A stretch of DNA of 6,298 nucleotides from an archaeon (GCA_020056025.1 JAGVIO010000077.1:1-6298); one strand, 5' to 3'. Shown: positions 1 through 6,298, numbered from the stretch's first letter. The notes: generated by a model not told the origin, from the sequence alone. Made by a program: numbers and translations.

Positions 1-150
1 AGCTCTAAAAAAGTGAGGACAATAAGAACTGAAATCTATGGCAGACTAGTCTGCCATAATATTTTTTCTTTTATCTCTAGACTTTTAGGACAGAGCCCTT
101 ACTTGCTCCAGAAAGTATTAGCGTGCGAAAGCTTTATATTCTTAACATAA
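1..150 (+). CDS. Possible C-terminal end of a DDE transposase (partial, cut by window edge)
   Basis: Frame 1 is open from the window edge to a TAA at 148-150 (49 codons), while the other two forward frames stop within the first 20 bases. The translation contains TEIYGRLVCHNIFSFI at residues 10-25. This resembles the 'NE-(V/I)-x-x-K-x-LCHNI-x-x-LI' segment near the C-terminus of IS5/IS1182-type DDE transposases, which follows the catalytic glutamate. That similarity is from memory and rests on a short match. Against it, a perfect 22-bp palindrome with a following T-run lies inside the frame, and the promoter of the next gene overlaps its last codons; both are more typical of noncoding DNA. No start, catalytic residues or terminal inverted repeat can be seen. 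It could be a live gene end, a decayed remnant or a chance open frame. Confidence 0.35.
   Translation, partial: SSKKVRTIRTEIYGRLVCHNIFSFISRLLGQSPYLLQKVLACESFIFLT
37..58. repeat. Perfect 22-bp palindrome followed by a T-run (terminator-like)
   Basis: The half-site TATGGCAGACT is followed directly by its exact reverse complement, centred between bases 47 and 48. As RNA it can form a stem of about 9 bp closed by the four bases CTAG. Bases 62-72 just downstream read TTTTTTCTTTT, so on the + strand it has the form of an intrinsic terminator for whatever lies left of the window. Alternatives are a binding site for a dimeric regulator or a stem associated with a mobile element end. The palindrome itself is certain; its role is inferred. 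Confidence 0.8.
126..140 (+). promoter_or_regulatory. Archaeal BRE/TATA promoter of the HExxH gene
   Basis: CGAAAG followed by CTTTATATT has the look of an archaeal BRE plus TATA box. The box centre lies about 27 bp before the ATG at 163. Archaeal transcription normally starts about 25 bp downstream of the box, so the transcript should begin at or within a few bases of the start codon. No ribosome binding site precedes this ATG, which agrees with a leaderless message. Confidence 0.6.
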
Positions 151-162
151 TCAAACAATATC

Positions 163-900
163 ATGCGCATCAAAGAGCTTATCAGAAACGTCTTCATTGC
201 TGAATTCAGCAATCAAAAGGATCTGGCAGAGACATTCCTAAGATTCCAGGAATATTTTGAATCTCCTGAATTCAAAAACAAGATTTTCACATTGGATGAA
301 TACAAAGGCTGGTTCATAAAAAACACAAAAAGCGGAAAAGAGGCAGGAAAATTCACTTACTATGAAGATTATGCCGGATTCAATATTCCGTCTGATATCC
401 TTGCTCCTTTTTTCTTAGGCAGATTCGACCCTTTGTCTGAAAAGGAAAAATCATTTCTTGATTTGTTCAGGGAGTATATGCCTGCAAAATTCTATATAAT
501 AGGCGTATCAAAGCAGACAGCTCCTGAGATAAGAAAGCACGAGACTGCGCATGGATTGTTCTACACAAACATGCAGTACAGGAAAGAAGTGCAGGACACA
601 TTGAACGGGTTAAGCCAGGAATCAAAAAAAATAATCAGTGATTATCTTATAGCAGACGGAACGTATCATCAGGATGTTTTTGAGGATGAGCTGCATGCTT
701 ACATCATGACCCTGCTTCCTGAACTGGAGAAAGAAGGCATTAACATAAAGCCATTCAAACAGGTTGCAATAAAGCTTAACAGGATTTACAGGAGGTTCTT
801 TGAGCCAATGGATGAAACACCTGAGAAAGAAAATAAGGGAGAAACAGAAAAGAAATCAGAAGCAGAAGAAACTGAAATTTCTGAAAATAAACAGTTATAA
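163..900 (+). CDS. Putative zinc-dependent metallopeptidase-like protein with HExxH motif
   Basis: This is a 245-residue protein that I cannot assign to a named family. The clearest signature is HETAH at residues 126-130, in the context RKHETAHGLFYTN. It matches the HExxH zinc-binding helix, in which the two His bind Zn2+ and Glu activates water. An acidic segment, FEDELHAY (173-180), follows about 45 residues later; Glu174 or Glu176 could be the third ligand. That spacing is longer than in thermolysin-type enzymes. There is no signal peptide or membrane segment, so it is probably cytosolic. Residues 219-245 form a Lys/Glu-rich, likely disordered tail. The ATG at 163 is chosen because the promoter places the transcript start there. 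The next gene on the same strand starts 62 bp downstream with its own promoter. Peptidase activity is inferred only from the motif; a non-catalytic role is possible. Confidence 0.72.
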   Translation: MRIKELIRNVFIAEFSNQKDLAETFLRFQEYFESPEFKNKIFTLDEYKGWFIKNTKSGKEAGKFTYYEDYAGFNIPSDILAPFFLGRFDPLSEKEKSFLDLFREYMPAKFYIIGVSKQTAPEIRKHETAHGLFYTNMQYRKEVQDTLNGLSQESKKIISDYLIADGTYHQDVFEDELHAYIMTLLPELEKEGINIKPFKQVAIKLNRIYRRFFEPMDETPEKENKGETEKKSEAEETEISENKQL

Positions 901-924
901 TCATCACTTTCTAGGAGTTAATTT

Positions 925-940
925 AGAAAAGCTTAAATAG
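925..940 (+). promoter_or_regulatory. Archaeal BRE/TATA promoter of the CheD-like gene
   Basis: AGAAAAG followed by CTTAAATAG resembles an archaeal BRE and TATA box. Its GCTT begins at 931, exactly 32 bases before the ATG at 963, the same distance as GCTT at 131 to the ATG at 163 in the preceding gene. No Shine-Dalgarno motif lies before this start, so a leaderless transcript is expected. This suggests separate transcription of the two genes rather than a strict operon. Confidence 0.55.
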
Positions 941-962
941 TTATTCCTGTTTCATCCGTAAT

Positions 963-1565
963 ATGGCAAGAATATATGTCAAATCAGATAAGATAATCAT
1001 AGGAAATGTCCCTACAAAACTGGAAAGCATACCTAGCTTCGGAATAGTTCTTTACGATCCTGCGCACAGGTTTGGTTATATCGCCAACGAAACAACAACC
1101 AGTATGCTCCATATGGAAGGAGAGATAGGGCATATAGACATGGTATTGGACAGGACTTTTAACAGGCTGAAAAAAGATGGGGTAAATCCTTCTGGATTAT
1201 ACGCTCTTCTGGTAGGAGACAGCATAGATCAAGATGGCTTGCTGCCAGAGGAAGACGAGCCTTTATATAAAAGTGTTTCTGAAGCAAGACATGCCCATGC
1301 ATCATACAGAAAAGCAATTTTGGATGAAATAGTAAAAAGGGGTTTTGACAAAAACAAGGTTGCGCATTTCTTTACAAAATTTGATTCATGTAGCCAAGAG
1401 GTAAGTCTTAATACATTGACAGGATTGGTCAAAATAAAAGAATTCTATGTCAACCCTGAAGAAAATCGTGATGTAGAAGAGGTTTACAGGGAATTAGAAT
1501 GCACAATCATGGGTCTTGCAACTCAGAAGCAGCCTCTGTTGGATGATTATGCGCCAAGAGAATGA
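963..1565 (+). CDS. CheD-like protein with substituted catalytic residues
   Basis: This is a 200-residue soluble protein whose pattern fits CheD, the chemoreceptor glutamine deamidase. Aligned from memory with Thermotoga maritima CheD, the segment from catalytic Cys27 to His44 (pattern Cys, then Asp-Pro, Gly, Ala-His) matches residues 25-42 here without a gap: Ser25, Asp32-Pro33, Gly38, Ala41-Asn42. Thus Cys becomes Ser and His becomes Asn. Further matches are the helix and strand at 57-86 (IDMVLDRTFNRLKKDG, then LYALLVGD), the helix ending KRGFDK (115-130), and the C-terminal EVSLNTLTGLVKI (146-158), like 'V-x-L-D-x-x-T-G-x-V-x-V' of CheD. Residues 86-108 look like an acidic insertion. With the Cys/His pair gone, ordinary deamidation is unlikely; a binding role is an inference. 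No chemotaxis gene is in the window. The stop lies 6 bp from the converging ackA stop. Confidence 0.6.
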   Translation: MARIYVKSDKIIIGNVPTKLESIPSFGIVLYDPAHRFGYIANETTTSMLHMEGEIGHIDMVLDRTFNRLKKDGVNPSGLYALLVGDSIDQDGLLPEEDEPLYKSVSEARHAHASYRKAILDEIVKRGFDKNKVAHFFTKFDSCSQEVSLNTLTGLVKIKEFYVNPEENRDVEEVYRELECTIMGLATQKQPLLDDYAPRE

Positions 1566-1571
1566 ACCTAA

Positions 1572-2681
1572 TCAAACCATATAAACTTCTTCAGCAATAG
1601 ACTCTTCTTCGTTTGTCTTTATGACATAAACCTTTACTTTGGAATTTTTGGCAGATATCAGTCTTTCATTCTTCCTATTTTTATCATCATCAAACTTTAC
1701 TCCAAGATAACTCAGATGATTGCATATCAGCTCTCTGATAAAAGGAACATTCTCTCCGATGCCTGCTGTAAACACTAAATTATCAAGTCCAGTCAGTGCA
1801 GCAGTGTATGCTCCTATATATTTCACAATCCTGTAAACAAAGATGTCAAGCGCAAGCCTTACATTTCTGTCATTCAGATTAACAAGAATATCTCTTATAT
1901 CTACAAACTCAGAAAATGCCTTGAAACCAGACTCATGGTTAAGGATCTTATTCGTATCATATCCTTTGCTGTCAAGGAAGATTATCAGTCCAGGATCAAC
2001 ATCACCTGCTCTTGTCTGCATCATCAGGCCTTCAAGAGGCGTAAGGCCCATTGAAGTGTCAATTGCTTTTCCATTTTTTATTGCAGAAATGCTGCAGCCT
2101 GCTCCCAGATGGCATGTTATTGTCTTTCCCTTAAGCCCTCTTGATATCGTCTTGTGCGATGTCCCGTGGAAACCATATCTTCTGATATCAAACTTCTTTG
2201 CGATCTTCAGAGGAATAGCATAAGTGTAAGCTTTCTCAGGCATTGTTGAGAAAAAAGCAGTGTCAAACACAGCATACTGCGGCTTTTTGAATTTCCTGCA
2301 TATCTTAATTACTTCCAGTTCAGGAACATTGTGCAACGGAGCAAATTCAGAGAACCTTTTGACTTCATTCTCAACATCCTTTGTTATCAGGCATGGCTTT
2401 TCAAACCTTCCTCCGTGGACAACTCTATGCGCAATTGCATCAAAATCAATGTCTTTTCTTTCAATAAGATTCATCACTTCATTGACAGCAGCCCTGAAGC
2501 CAGATATTCTCTTTTTCACAGTCTTTGACATAACCTGGTCTTTAAATTCAATATAGCTTTCCTTCTGCCCAATCCTGTCGCATTTGCCAGAAAGTACATT
2601 CTTCCTTTTCACAAACATGCAGAATTTCAATGAAGAGCTTCCTACATTAAGAACAAGAAGATTCTTTATTTTTTTAGCCAT
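1572..2681 (-). CDS. ackA: Acetate kinase
   Basis: Interconverts acetate + ATP and acetyl phosphate + ADP in the cytosol; with phosphotransacetylase it links acetyl-CoA to ATP formation. The 369-residue protein has all the usual blocks in order: NVGSSSLKF (12-20), HRVVHGG (85-91), APLHN (114-118), FDTAF (139-143), YGFHGTSH (169-176), HLGAGCS (191-197), DTSMGLTPLEG (208-218), TRAGDVDPG (223-231), FTAGIGEN (304-311) and TNEE (356-359). Expected active-site residues are visible: Asn12, Arg86, His117, Asp140, His172, Arg224 and a Glu of TNEE. It is about 30 residues shorter than the usual 400, with shortening before HLGAG and in the region around 255-275. The usual Asn of HLGNG is Ala194. The ATG at 2681 is supported by GGTGAT just upstream. 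It lies 53 bp downstream of smc on the same strand. Confidence 0.95.
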   Translation of the reverse strand: MAKKIKNLLVLNVGSSSLKFCMFVKRKNVLSGKCDRIGQKESYIEFKDQVMSKTVKKRISGFRAAVNEVMNLIERKDIDFDAIAHRVVHGGRFEKPCLITKDVENEVKRFSEFAPLHNVPELEVIKICRKFKKPQYAVFDTAFFSTMPEKAYTYAIPLKIAKKFDIRRYGFHGTSHKTISRGLKGKTITCHLGAGCSISAIKNGKAIDTSMGLTPLEGLMMQTRAGDVDPGLIIFLDSKGYDTNKILNHESGFKAFSEFVDIRDILVNLNDRNVRLALDIFVYRIVKYIGAYTAALTGLDNLVFTAGIGENVPFIRELICNHLSYLGVKFDDDKNRKNERLISAKNSKVKVYVIKTNEEESIAEEVYMV

Positions 2682-2684
2682 TCT

Positions 2685-2690
2685 ATCACC
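2685..2690 (-). promoter_or_regulatory. Ribosome binding site of ackA
   Basis: On the minus strand the bases read GGTGAT, then AGA, then the ATG at 2681. GGTGA is the usual archaeal Shine-Dalgarno core, complementary to the 16S rRNA 3' end. It fixes the ackA start. It is the only convincing Shine-Dalgarno site before any of the four genes. Confidence 0.7.
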
Positions 2691-2715
2691 AATAATAATA
2701 AGAATTGAAAAGAGG

Positions 2716-2727
2716 GTTATAAAATTA
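2716..2727 (-). promoter_or_regulatory. Possible TATA box of ackA in the smc-ackA gap
   Basis: The minus strand reads AATTTTATAACC here, about 40 bases before the ackA ATG. A start 25 bp downstream would give a leader of roughly 10-15 bases, just enough to carry the GGTGAT site. The box is weaker than those of the other genes and the region is AT-rich, so read-through from smc is the alternative. Confidence 0.4.
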
Positions 2728-2734
2728 TCTGTTT

Positions 2735-5700
2735 TTATATCTTCAAGCTCGTCACTTTCGAAACACCATGCTCATCCATAGAGATTCCGTAAAGTATATC
2801 TGCTTCTGAAATAAGATTGTCATTGTGCGAGATGACAATATACTGCGCCCTGTCAACATGCTGCTTTATCATCTGCGCCAAGGTTGCTGAATTTTGCTTG
2901 TCAAGAGCAGCATCAACCTCGTCAAGTATATAGAATGAATGAGGGTCATATTCCTGTATTGCAAAAATAAACGCCAAAGCAGTCATTGTCTTTTCTCCGC
3001 CAGAAAGCGATCTTATATCTAAGAACTTCCTTCCTGTTATCCTTACTTTTATGTCAAGCCCTCCTTCAAACGGATTTTCTTCATTCTCCAAAACAAGCGA
3101 GCCTTCTCCTTTGTTGGACAACAGCGAAAATATTCTCTGGAAATTCTCATTTATGAAATCAAAGCTCTCCATGAACAGTTCTTTTTTCCTTGACTCGATT
3201 TCATCCATCATCTTCATCACTTCTTCTTTCTCGCTGCCTAATTTCTCCTTTTTGCCGAGCAAAGTCTGGTATTCCTGCTCAGCAGCATCATACACCTCAA
3301 GCGCCCTCATATTGACAGAGCCTATCTCAATCACATTCCTTTCATACTTTGACAATTCCTCTCTCAATTCATTCTCAGGCTTGTCTGTTATAACCTTGAC
3401 GCCTTCATACTGTTTCATCTCTTCCTGCAGGCCAGCAAGCTTTCCCAGGATCTCAGCATTTCCAATCGTAAACTCGTTTATCTTCATCTCAACAGCTTTG
3501 CTGTCCTCGCGCATGCCTTCAATCTTATGCTCTTCTTTTCCAATCTCATCCTCAAATCTCGACCTGTTGGTAAATAATTCCCTGTACTTTGCATAGAAAT
3601 CCTTTGCAGAAGCTTCTTTTACAGAAAGCTCTTCTTCATCCGCTTTGACTTTTGTAATAAGCTCAGAAATTTTTGCCTTGAAATCCCCTCTTTCTTTGTC
3701 CTGCTGCTTCAGTATGCCTGCTATCTTCTCTTTCTCAGGCAGTTTGATAGTGGAAACTTGCTGCTCATAGTTCTTGATATCAGAATCAAGCTGCATAATC
3801 TCTTCTTTCAGTTTGACTTCTCTTTCCTGGAAAGAAGCTAGCTCGGCAAGCACAGAAGGATTGTTTATCAGGCTCATCCTCTCCCTTAACTGCTGCTTGT
3901 CTGTCTTAAGCTGTGCCATGACTGTATTTACTTCAACAATCTGGTCATCAACCTTTGCCATCTCTTTGTCAGTATCTTCCTGCTGTTTCTTAAGATCATC
4001 TTTTACCTTCTCAGAAGAGTCAATCTCGCCTAAATCAAGGTGCAGTGATTTCTCGCCTTTGATTATCTCTCCTTCAAGCTCTGCTCTCCTTGATCTCAAT
4101 TTTGTTATATCTTCTTCATTCTCAGCCCTTTTCTTCTCAAACACAGAGATTGTCTCTGAAAGCTCATGCATCTCAGCTGTCTTGTCCTCAATGCCCTTGA
4201 CAACTTCCTTTTCCTTGAATCCGACGCCTTCTTTTGCTTTCCTGAATCCGCCCTGCATTGCGCCAGAATGCTCTGCCATGTCTCCGTCAATAGTCACCAT
4301 CCTTGCTTTTCCGATGCCTAATTTCCTGGCTGTGTCAATGTCATCAACAACAACTGTCTTTCCAAAGACATAAGAGAAAATCTTTGAGAACTTCTTGTCA
4401 AAATTCACAAGCTCGATTGCATAGCCGTGAACTCCGTCATTGTCCAGTATATCATCAAATTCCCCTTCTTCATCGCGCGGCTTTATCTTATTGAGCGGCA
4501 AAAATGTAGCTGTTCCGAGCCTGTTCCTTTTAAGATATTTTATGCACTCAGCAGCAACCCTGTCATCTTCAACAACAAGGCTATTTATCCTCGGGCCTGC
4601 TGCAACCTCAAGAGCAAGCGCATATTTGGAAGAGACATTGCCAAGCGAAGCAACTGTTCCGTAAACTCCTTTTTCCTTCCTGTCAAGGATTGACTGCACA
4701 GCCAAGCTTCTTGCAGCCTGCTCTTTTATTGAGGCATTCCTTGCCTGAAGTTTAGCCAGCTCTTCCTGGACAGAATTCAATAGCCTTTTTTTGTCGCCTA
4801 TCTGCACAGCAAAAGTGCTGTCTTCATTTAGGCACTTGCTCAGCTGTGCCAAAGCGCGCTTCAGCTCTTCTTTCATCTCCTTGAGCTTTACAATCTGGTC
4901 ATGATGCTCGATTTCAATCTGCTTTACTTTCTCGATGTTTCCGTCAATTGTGTTTATCTGGTATTCCAGTGCATCTTTTTTTCTTATGATATCCTGCTGC
5001 TTCTGCCTTAACACTTCAATGTCTTTCTGCTTTAGTTCAACTTCCCTGTCAATCTCTTCAATCTTCTTCTCAATCTCTGTGAAATCATCAATGGAATTCT
5101 CTGACTTGAATTTCTGTATCCTTGCAGATATTTTTTTCAGCTCAGTAGACATCTCTTTCTTTGTTGCTTCTGCCTCTTTGCCTTTGGATTTCAGATCAGC
5201 TATCTGCTCGTCAATCTCAGACAGCTCTCCTTCTAATTCTTTTTTCCTTAAATCAATCCTGTCAACTTCTCCCCTTAACCCTGTCAGCTTTGTCTTGTTT
5301 GTCGCAATCTCGACTTTAAGCGATTCAATCTCTTTCTGTATTGTCACCTGGGCTTTTTCCCCTTTTTCCTCAATCTCTTTGTTTATTGCCTCAATGCCTT
5401 TCTTTTTGCTTTCTATCAGCTGCTTTACCTGGCTGATCTTGTTATTGAATTCATCAAGCTTTGATTTCCGCTCAGCCATCTTCTCTTCCAGCTTTGCCCT
5501 GTCAGCTTCTTTTGCCTGTATCTGCAGATAGATTATCGAAGCCTTGTTCTCTTTAATTTTTACTTCAAGCTCCTTGAACTTCATTGCCTGGTCTCTTTCA
5601 TTCTTCAGCTCTTCAAGGTATTTCCTTCTTTCAGCAAGAATCACTCCTGCTTCTCTTAATCTTGCATCAACCTTTTCAAGCTCAGAAAGTGCTTTCTGCT

Positions 5701-6223
5701 TCTTGTCCTCATAGACAGAAATCCCTGCAATCTCTTCAATCAGCTGCCTTCTTTCAACCAAAGGCATTTCAGTAAAATGCACAATGTCGCCCTGCAAGAT
5801 AATGTTATAGCCCTCAGGGTCAATTTTTGAAACAGACAACAAGTCAATGATCTGCTGCCTTGTGCATTTGTCATCATTGATCATGTAGATGCTCTGGCCA
5901 TCGTCTTTGATTATTCTTGAGATCTTTACCTCAGGGCCTTCTACTGGAAAAGTGTTTTTGGAATTGTCAAAATATATTGAGACTTCGCCTTCTTTCATAG
6001 GCTTTTTTGTCTTTCCGCCATTGTAGACCAAGTTTGCTGTCTTTTCTGCTCTCAGGGATTTTGAGCCTAATCTTCCAAGCACAAAGCACAGTGCATCAAG
6101 AATATTTGATTTTCCGGATCCGTTTGGCCCTAAGACGCAGTTGAACTTGTCGCCAAATACCAATTCTGTCCTTCTGGCAAAAGACTTAAAGCCGTGCATC
6201 ACCAATTTGTTTATCTTAGTCAT
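2735..6223 (-). CDS. smc: Chromosome segregation/condensation ATPase SMC
   Basis: ABC-type ATPase that dimerises through its hinge and works with a kleisin (ScpA) to organise and separate chromosomes. The 1162 residues are full length for prokaryotic SMC. The N-terminal head has Walker A GPNGSGKS (32-39) and a Q-loop Gln144 (LQGDIVHF). A Lys/Glu-rich coiled coil spans about 170-510. The hinge (about 517-660) starts at GVYGTVASL and ends with SGAMQGGF. The returning coil spans about 665-1025. The C-terminal head carries the signature LSGGEK (1073-1078), Walker B FYILDE (1097-1102, with Asp1101 and catalytic Glu1102), the D-loop ALD (1106-1108) and switch His1133 in VISHN. The presence of a hinge between the coils separates it from Rad50. 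No catalytic residue is missing. ScpA and ScpB are not adjacent; ackA follows. The ATG is supported by the promoter just upstream. Confidence 0.97.
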   Translation of the reverse strand: MTKINKLVMHGFKSFARRTELVFGDKFNCVLGPNGSGKSNILDALCFVLGRLGSKSLRAEKTANLVYNGGKTKKPMKEGEVSIYFDNSKNTFPVEGPEVKISRIIKDDGQSIYMINDDKCTRQQIIDLLSVSKIDPEGYNIILQGDIVHFTEMPLVERRQLIEEIAGISVYEDKKQKALSELEKVDARLREAGVILAERRKYLEELKNERDQAMKFKELEVKIKENKASIIYLQIQAKEADRAKLEEKMAERKSKLDEFNNKISQVKQLIESKKKGIEAINKEIEEKGEKAQVTIQKEIESLKVEIATNKTKLTGLRGEVDRIDLRKKELEGELSEIDEQIADLKSKGKEAEATKKEMSTELKKISARIQKFKSENSIDDFTEIEKKIEEIDREVELKQKDIEVLRQKQQDIIRKKDALEYQINTIDGNIEKVKQIEIEHHDQIVKLKEMKEELKRALAQLSKCLNEDSTFAVQIGDKKRLLNSVQEELAKLQARNASIKEQAARSLAVQSILDRKEKGVYGTVASLGNVSSKYALALEVAAGPRINSLVVEDDRVAAECIKYLKRNRLGTATFLPLNKIKPRDEEGEFDDILDNDGVHGYAIELVNFDKKFSKIFSYVFGKTVVVDDIDTARKLGIGKARMVTIDGDMAEHSGAMQGGFRKAKEGVGFKEKEVVKGIEDKTAEMHELSETISVFEKKRAENEEDITKLRSRRAELEGEIIKGEKSLHLDLGEIDSSEKVKDDLKKQQEDTDKEMAKVDDQIVEVNTVMAQLKTDKQQLRERMSLINNPSVLAELASFQEREVKLKEEIMQLDSDIKNYEQQVSTIKLPEKEKIAGILKQQDKERGDFKAKISELITKVKADEEELSVKEASAKDFYAKYRELFTNRSRFEDEIGKEEHKIEGMREDSKAVEMKINEFTIGNAEILGKLAGLQEEMKQYEGVKVITDKPENELREELSKYERNVIEIGSVNMRALEVYDAAEQEYQTLLGKKEKLGSEKEEVMKMMDEIESRKKELFMESFDFINENFQRIFSLLSNKGEGSLVLENEENPFEGGLDIKVRITGRKFLDIRSLSGGEKTMTALAFIFAIQEYDPHSFYILDEVDAALDKQNSATLAQMIKQHVDRAQYIVISHNDNLISEADILYGISMDEHGVSKVTSLKI

Positions 6224-6248
6224 GAGCGCCTGAAAAAAGCATTCAGAA

Positions 6249-6260
6249 GTATATAAAGTT
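6249..6260 (-). promoter_or_regulatory. Archaeal TATA box of smc
   Basis: The minus strand reads AACTTTATATAC, a strong archaeal TATA box whose C is 35 bases before the smc ATG. The expected transcript start is only a few bases before the start codon, so the message would be leaderless or nearly so. The bases before the ATG (CAGGCGCTC) hold no good Shine-Dalgarno match. Confidence 0.6.
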
Positions 6261-6279
6261 TATGGCAATTTTTTACATG

Positions 6280-6293
6280 TTTTATATATAAAA
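6280..6293. promoter_or_regulatory. Symmetric TATA-like element at the right edge
   Basis: TTTTATATATAAAA is a perfect 14-bp palindrome near the right end of the window. It could be the TATA box of a divergent rightward gene starting beyond the window, or simply AT-rich intergenic DNA upstream of smc. Without the sequence to the right this cannot be decided. Confidence 0.25.
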
Positions 6294-6298
6294 ATTTA

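Noticed and set aside
1229..1432. Leftward open frame inside the CheD-like gene
   Set aside because: It is wholly antisense to a gene with a good promoter and family-like sequence, and has no start signals of its own.
1843..2781. Rightward open frames at 1843-2223, 2260-2556, 2331-2528 and 2584-2781
   Set aside because: All are antisense to ackA (the last also crosses the gap into smc) and have no recognisable protein features, whereas ackA is a clear full-length match.
3051..5531. Long rightward open frames at 3051-3596, 3774-4373 and 4935-5531
   Set aside because: They lie antisense to the smc coding sequence and give Ser/Phe-rich, low-complexity translations, as expected from the reverse of Lys/Glu-rich coiled-coil codons. 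No promoter or known motif supports them.
4105..5775. Short frames at 4105-4290 (-), 4303-4494, 4427-4693, 4440-4664 and 5584-5775 (+)
   Set aside because: They overlap smc in other frames, and their translations show no domain or plausible start context.
2735..6223. Rad50 or another coiled-coil ABC ATPase instead of SMC
   Set aside because: A globular hinge ending in SGAMQGGF lies between the coils and there is no zinc-hook CxxC, so SMC is the right family.
6231..6298. Small RNA or tRNA in the region upstream of smc
   Set aside because: The stretch is AT-rich with no cloverleaf or stable stem apart from TATA-like symmetry.

Overview
The window looks like a piece of an AT-rich archaeal chromosome. 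The signs are: promoter-like TATA boxes with A-rich BRE-like stretches upstream of every gene; two genes whose start codon sits where transcription should begin (leaderless); one gene with an archaeal GGTGA-type ribosome binding site; and an archaeal/bacterial-type SMC ATPase. A small-genome (DPANN-like) archaeon is my guess from the general flavour of the proteins, but nothing here proves the lineage.

Layout, left to right. Positions 1-150 are open in one frame and may be the C-terminal end of a DDE transposase. The same stretch contains a perfect 22-bp palindrome followed by a T-run, so its nature is uncertain. Two rightward genes follow, at 163-900 and 963-1565, each with its own promoter at the same distance from its ATG. 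The first encodes a soluble protein with a HETAH (HExxH) zinc-peptidase motif. The second encodes a protein that aligns with the chemotaxis glutamine deamidase CheD but lacks its catalytic Cys and His. Two leftward genes fill the rest: smc (6223 down to 2735), a complete chromosome-condensation ATPase, and ackA (2681 down to 1572), a compact acetate kinase with its own promoter and ribosome binding site in the 53-bp gap. The second rightward gene and ackA converge with only 6 bp between their stop codons.

Functionally these are a mixture: chromosome maintenance (smc), fermentation or acetate activation with substrate-level ATP formation (ackA), and two unassigned proteins. The usual partners of SMC (ScpA/ScpB) and of acetate kinase (phosphotransacetylase) are not in the window. 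I see no tRNA, rRNA, CRISPR array or complete mobile element. The most interesting items are the CheD-like protein with a substituted active site and its HExxH neighbour.
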